Source: Megalobrama amblycephala
Taxonomy: Eukaryota; Chordata; Actinopteri; Cypriniformes; Xenocyprididae
Assembly: GCF_018812025.1 (NCBI RefSeq)
Contig: NC_063045.1
Location: forward strand, 59,510,383 to 59,574,382
Direction: 5' to 3'
DNA: 64,000 bases
Shown: positions 59,021-64,000 of the stretch, piece after piece
Position numbering within the stretch: position 1 is the stretch's first letter
Layout of the letters: each line of letters opens with the position of its first letter
The notes under the pieces: generated by a model
What the model saw: the letters and a program-made list of their open reading frames with translations, nothing else
What the model was told of the DNA's origin: nothing
The model's database searches: none
Made by a program: the position numbers and the translations under genes

Positions 59021-59500
59021 ATTGGCTAAGATTTAAACTATTACATTTATTTTTTTTCTTTGTCAGATGACTGATCTAACCAGTTCTTATTGAAATCGCC
59101 TAATAAGATTAATTCATTTCTACCAAAAGAATAATAGTAGAAATCAGGCAATTAAGAGACTCAGCTGGTGAAGAGGGTGCTACCCATTAATACACATGTA
59201 TTTGAGTGAAAAACCACCTTAACAAAAATACTTTCAAAATATAAAGGATCAACCGTAGGTATAATCAACTCTGATACAAGACCTATAGAAACATAAATAG
59301 CCACACCACCTCCCCTGGAGCACCTGTCATATCTAGAAATAACATAATTGCTTAAATTATTTTCATTATCTGAGACACTGCTATTAAGCCATGTTTCAGA
59401 AAATAATATCAGGCTTATTTAAATCAACCCAAACACGAAGTAAATCAATTTTATGCACCAAACTTCTGATATTCAAATGAATAATTTTCATATAGTGTCA
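59021..59500 (-). mobile_element. LINE endonuclease domain, 5' part of the element at 55095
   Basis: Minus-strand reading gives MKIIHLNIRSLVHKIDLLRV, IIFLSETWL, RYDRCSRGGGVAIYVS and LLGDFN, the successive motifs of an AP-type LINE endonuclease. One or two frame breaks lie near 59150 and 59405. It joins 56367 once the inserted transposon is removed. Confidence 0.8.
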
Positions 59501-59652
59501 TAGTTCAATTTCAAATGAGTGTGAAGTTATCATTTGCAGTGTGTTTTTAAATTTTAATGAACCCAATTATCAAACTAATAATGTAATACTATGTTGTCAG
59601 TGGCCTACAAATACACTGGCTTGATTAGCTGCATCAGGTGTGTTTGATTACC

Positions 59653-59998
59653 GTGCGTTCACACCGCCGCCGGCGAGAGCGTCAACAGTCGCCTTGGCCG
59701 CCCTGCCAACAACGCTGTACTGTTCGTTCAAACCGCCGCCGACGGGAGGGTCAAAGTAAATGACAAGTCGCGTCAACCAATCGGAAGCCTCTTGAGCGAG
59801 GACCTCTAAATTTCCAAATGGTTGCCGCCGAACCGCGTCTCAGCTCATTACCATAAAGTTAACCTGATTTCAACTCTCCTCGACGCTCTCACCGTCCAAG
59901 ACGCGCCGCGCCGCTCTTGCCGGAGCTCGCCGCCGGCTCTCATTGAAAATGAATGACTAGCGTCACTTTGACGCTCTCGCCGCCGGCGTTGTGAACAC
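59653..59998. mobile_element. GC-rich fold-back MITE, about 346 bp
   Basis: GTTCACACCGCCGCCGGCGA at the left and GCCGCCGGCGTTGTGAACAC at the right are inverted; GAGAGCGTCAA is mirrored by TTTGACGCTCTC. The local GC content is far above the flanks. Confidence 0.75.
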
Positions 59999-59999
59999 A

Positions 60000-60640
60000 C
60001 AGTTAGGGTTGGCAACTGTGAGGCACAGAGAGTCTGCAATAAAAGGGATAAATAACTGATCAAGGGTGTAAAACTTTCTGTTGGTCAGAGCTAATGACTG
60101 TAAATTAGAAAGTTGTCCAGCTTAATGAGAACAATATGTGTACCGAGTTTGGTGACTGTAGTTTAAACTATCCCCCCACTTTTGTCAAAAGATGGCACTA
60201 TAGAGGCCCTCCTCCCCACCTGTTTCTACGGTTTTGTCCATGTCTACTGGTTGACATCTCTGACAATTGTGTCGAGTTTCATGCAATTTGAAGCATGCCA
60301 AGAATCTCAAAAGCACCCAAAACTAAAATTAAAGTTTGATGCGTTGCCATGGCAACAGTGTTTGAGATATCATGATTCTTTTCACAGGTCTTTATCTGCT
60401 GTGTATTGACATTACACTGATGAAGTTTGAAACAAAACGGGTAAAAAAAAAAAAGGTGATCTCAAAGCATTTTGAAAGTGACACACTTCCTGCTGCCAAT
60501 TGGTGGTGCTATAACTTTGACTCACAATAGCCACATCCATGTGATCAGCATCATATAAAGAACACACAGGTAAAGTTTCATAAAAAGCAATCACTGTATG
60601 CAGATGTTATAACACATTTCCTGTTTGTTACAACCACGCC
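60000..60640. other. dispersed repeat, no gene
   Basis: Lines such as GAGTTTGGTGACTGTAG and GTTTGAGATATCATGATTCT are of the dispersed-repeat type seen at 53750. Frames are under 80 codons. Confidence 0.4.
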
Positions 60641-60644
60641 TTCC

Positions 60645-61646
60645 TGGACTCCATTTCCCATGTTCCTCCTTGTTCTTCACCTGTTTGCACTTCCCTCATC
60701 AGCCTTCCCATCATTCCTAGATTCCCTGCACCTGATTATCGTCATCAGCACTCCCTTTAAGTTGGACTCACTCCTTGGACTCACTCCTTGCACTCCCTGT
60801 CAGTTGTTATTGTAGTTTAGAGCTTATGTGAAAGTTGTATATCTCTGTCGTCTCATTAAAATACCTAGTTTTGTTGAAGTCCATGAACGTTTCATCTCTG
60901 CTACAACCTCACACGTGACAGAGCAACGGACATAACCGAAGGACTTCAACAGCTAAAACTATGTGATTATTCCTGTTTCCCGAGTCTCCCGTGTCTCTCC
61001 AGCAAGCTTCAGTGGAGGATCGCCTGTGTGGGTTCCGGCAGGACGGTCGCCCGCTGGAGAGGTATGTGGAGGAATTTACCGAGCTTGCTTATTTGGTGAA
61101 CTGGCCAGATGCCCCGTTAAATGCTTGTTTTCTGGCGGGGGCTGGATGAGGGCACGATTCGTTTTAGTGAACCTGCGTGTTTTTTTCCCCCAGTTGAGAC
61201 AATTAATCTGATTCTCTTCCTGAATTGTTCTGATTTTGTAAATGAAGAGGTTCAAGAAAAATTGTGTATTCCTCGTCCGGTCCCCACAGAAATACAAGCA
61301 GCTCCAGGCCTCGCCAAACCTGCTCCAGCCGCCACCGAGCCAGCTCCAGCCGCCGCCGGGCCCGCTCCAGCTGCCGTCGAGCCCGCTCCTGCCGCCGCCG
61401 AGCCCGCTCCAACCACCGTCGAGTCCACTCCACGCCCCCTTGGGTGGGCAACATGTGGGGGATACACATGTGGGTAGGGCTCAGAACCCGTCATGGCCAC
61501 CCACGACCCCTGAACCGCCATGGCCGTCCATGGCTCCTGACCCGCAATGGCCGTCCACGGTTCCTGACCCGTCAAGGCCGCCCACGCCTCCTGACCACTC
61601 ACAGCTGCCCAAGACTCCTGACCTGCCATGGCTGCCCATGGCCCCT
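60645..61646 (+). mobile_element. gypsy-like LTR retroelement: LTR piece and gag fragment
   Basis: 60650-60930 looks like an LTR end (CACCTGATTATCGTCATCAG, a CTCATTAAAATAC line, then CACACGTGACAGAGCAACGG). The frame from about 61010 reads LERYVEEFTELAYLVNWPDA, LNACFLAGLDEGTIRFSEPA, a gag/capsid-like segment typical of fish gypsy-type elements. It is followed by a run of PAPAA repeats and then a Pro-Trp-Pro-rich tail. No protease or polymerase follows, so it is defective. Confidence 0.6.
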
Positions 61647-61648
61647 CC

Positions 61649-62375
61649 TAGGCCACGTACACACTGTGAGTTTCAGGAGTGACAACCACATTTAAATGCG
61701 GGAGTGAATCCCCTAAATTATTGTTACATATGTGTACGGAACACGACTCACTCTCGAAAATGTGATGATTGACAGCTTGGAAACCATAGCGACATTCTGG
61801 CGTCTCTCATGTTTGGTATCCGTTATCGTGACCAAAGTAATATTAAAGTGACAAAACACAAAACACATTTTCAGCAATTTAACTAAAAACACTAACACAG
61901 TCGACGGAGGCGTCGTGTTTTGTTTATGCTTGTATAGTTTCACAGAGTGCGTGGCACTCATTCTGTGTTGCCATGGTCACTCATTAAGCTTTTTGGGCTT
62001 GTTGTTTAAACTCGTCTCAAAGCAAACGGGTTTATGGAGATAATAAAGTGAGCCGATATTAATCGCGATTTTCAGCATAAAGCATTTGGATAGGCTTGTG
62101 CTTTCCCTGTGATTCGCCACGCATACACGAGAGACACACGTTACACCGGTGCATGTAAACGTCATTAACAACTAGTTATTCAGTTCGGTTCCATACACAC
62201 TGCATAGAATTTCTGTAATTGCGGTTGTCACTACCTGTATTTTTCGGGAGTTAATACGATTGTAGAATGCAGTTGTCACTCCCGTATTTTACTGAACTGT
62301 GTGTGTACAGAATGCGATTAAGCACTAAAAGGTGAACTGACAACCGAATTTAGCTGCAGTGTGTACGTGGCCCTA
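61649..62375. mobile_element. about 727-bp DNA element inserted in the gag proline-rich tail
   Basis: GGCCACGTACACACTG at the left and CAGTGTGTACGTGGCC at the right are exact inverted ends; GGAGTGACAACCAC and CTGACAACCGAATT lie inside. The proline-rich reading stops at the left end (ATGGCCCCTCC) and a similar one resumes after the right end (CGCCCTGGAGACCTCCGCAC). Confidence 0.75.
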
Positions 62376-62439
62376 AACCCGCCCTGGAGACCTCCGCACC
62401 CGTCTGCACCTCCCCCCGCACCTGCGTGTAGGTCTCCAG

Positions 62440-62900
62440 GGTGATCGGAATAATCATCTAGGAGGAGTATATCAAATTCCAGAGCATACGTTTTTCAAGC
62501 AACTCGTAATAGTCGACTTCCTGTTGAGCCGGCGTACAACTTAGAGCATGAAAGTTGTTTGGCTCGATGAGGTCTATATGTGCTTGTGTTTTTATTTTCA
62601 TAAAAATACATGCAAGTGTGTTTGATATATGGACCAAGTTTTTAGACACTACTCAAGGGGGTGCTGTCGAGTCCCCCTGCCACGCCCAGGTACCAGCTTC
62701 TGCCCGGCCCTGATGGCCGAAGATTCGGATGTGTTTGCAAAATTTCTAGAGTTTTTGAGGATGTTAAGGGACTCAAAAATGCCTGAATAGTCGAAAAAAT
62801 AATAATTTTCCTAAGGAAAAAAATAGGGCCAAAGCCAAAGCTGAAGATAATAATCCTTAGGGGATCAAGAGGGCCCAGCGCCATTAATTGGCTTGGGCCC
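62440..62900 (+). repeat. dispersed repeat, partner of 54240-54380
   Basis: Shares AAAATGCCTGAATAGTCGAA and CCATTAATTGGCTTGGGCCC with 54270-54385. Confidence 0.6.
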
Positions 62901-62902
62901 TA

Positions 62903-63547
62903 ATAAAAACTATTATTAAACAGCAAAAAGAGAGGTATAAAGTACAGCCAAGGCTAGCAGAATCCATAAGTAAGATGAAACCTACTGCACCTTGGGAAGA
63001 CAATCTTGAACCCCAAGAGTTCAAGATCAAGGGTCACAAGAACGGCTGTCAGATTCTATTGAGCAAGACACAACAGAAGAGAGTGACAGTCAAAGTAGTG
63101 AGTCATCAGATAACAATCTTAGAGAAGTAAGGTTAAGTAATAAGAGGGCAGGAAAGCTTGAGCTCAGGAGGGTGTAACATCAGATGAAAAATGCAGCAGT
63201 TATGCAAACTGCATTATGAAAGCAGTGGAAACTGCAAGACTTGATGAACACTCAACTACACGGTTAGTTCGCACTTGCACTGGCCATGCAATTACAGCCG
63301 AGGCCTTAGAAAAGTCCAGACAACTCACAGGTACAGAGGATATATGCCCAATTGAAAAAGGATTTGATAGAAGCCCAAAAAGATGGGGTGCCAATTTTGA
63401 GTATGTGGCTTTCGATAGAAGCCGACATCCCTCATGAAGATAAAATCAGATTGTTACGAAAAGTGGGCAGAAGTTTACCTGGAGGACACACTTTAGCCAG
63501 TGAATAATGCTAGTAGTAAAGAAATTCAAAATACGTTAACAGTATAT
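62903..63547 (+). pseudogene. unrecognised coding remnant, second copy
   Basis: Near-identical to 54384-55045. The clear difference is a loss of 7 to 8 bp near 63500 (TTTAGCCAGTGAATAATG here, TTTAGCCACAATACTGAATA in the first copy). This copy is followed by dispersed repeat where the first runs into a LINE. Confidence 0.5.
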
Positions 63548-63554
63548 GACCTTA

Positions 63555-64000
63555 CTAGTTCGTTTAAATTGAGATGACTTTGATGTCATAGAATGTTATA
63601 AGTCAATTTCAAATGAGTGCAGAATATCATCCTAATCTGACATGTCTGTTTTTTTTCTCAGACAACCCCTATAAATATTTTAGAGCAAATTACATACTGT
63701 TGTTTGTGCAAACTCCACAGTGCTCTGAGAAATCTAATCCAGCCTTATTGCAAATGTCTGTGATTGCTGATGTTGTGTAATCCTAACACTTCTCTTTTAT
63801 TATTTAATTAATTAATAGAGCCAAATCAAAGAACCTGCAATTTTAAAGACAAATTTAATGTCAGTCTCAGGTAATAGTAAGATACATGTCTAGATTTTTC
63901 TGCTCACTTATGCAAGTTTACTTCTGCCCGGCCCTGATGGTCGACGATTCTGATGTGTGTGCCCTTTACAGGGCTTTGGCCCTAATAATAATCCTAAAGA
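63555..64000. repeat. dispersed repeat, copy of 53945-54110 and beyond
   Basis: Matches TCGTTTAAATTGAGATGA, GAATATCATCCTAATCTGAC and GCAAACTCCACAGTG of the first copy. It runs to the window edge with GGGCTTTGGCCCTAATAATA. Confidence 0.6.

Noticed and set aside
60412..60594. 60-codon minus-strand frame
   Set aside because: Dispersed-repeat sequence with no domain.
1..64000. tRNA, rRNA, CRISPR or bacterial operon structure
   Set aside because: None was seen on reading. The simple repeats are microsatellites without unique spacers.

Overview
The window looks like the nuclear genome of a teleost fish, most likely a cyprinid (carp, goldfish or zebrafish type). This rests on split genes with GT/AG introns, dense fold-back DNA transposons, LINE and Ty3/gypsy fragments, and long (TG)n and (TA)n tracts. 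No bacterial gene, tRNA, rRNA or CRISPR array was seen.

The only host-type genes form one plus-strand tandem family that I do not recognise. Each complete unit has four exons. Exon 1 encodes a signal peptide (23 to 29 codons, ends in phase 1). Exon 2 is 280 to 319 bp (phase 2) with a conserved GQHVF...FHR...VL core. Exon 3 is 345 to 360 bp with a conserved YVDPMA motif. The last exon holds the stop codon at its very start and a long 3'UTR ending in AATAAA. The products would be secreted, cysteine-poor, probably helical proteins of about 240 to 255 residues. Gene 1 (407-5625) carries a one-base shift in exon 1. Gene 2 (12267-19580) and gene 4 (47148-51875) are intact. Gene 3 (22871-25332) has lost the family's 3' exon. 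Two relics, an exon 2 piece at 8057-8265 and an exon 1 piece at 38228-38885, show birth and death of copies.

The units were amplified as larger modules. A 5' flank with a TATA-like box, a (TG)n tract in intron 1, a gypsy fragment in intron 2 and a mobile-element-derived 3'UTR recur from copy to copy. Several elements are present in one copy and absent at the matching site of another, which gives a relative order of events.

Regions: 1-5.6 kb gene 1; 5.9-11.1 kb LINE tail, DNA elements and the exon 2 relic; 11.1-19.6 kb gene 2; 19.6-22.7 kb repeats; 22.8-25.3 kb gene 3; 25.3-38.2 kb mobile-element landscape with several large fold-back elements; 38.2-38.9 kb exon 1 relic; 38.9-46.7 kb DNA transposon ends and two opposed LINE fragments; 46.7-51.9 kb gene 4; 52.3-53.4 kb Harbinger-like element; 53.7-64.0 kb a LINE broken by a nested transposon pair, a duplicated unrecognised coding remnant and a gypsy-like LTR/gag fragment. 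Nothing in the sequence shows what the secreted family does. Tandem copies, broken members and excess amino-acid change between genes 2 and 4 are the pattern of a fast-evolving secreted family, for example immune, reproductive or skin/mucus proteins; that is inference only.
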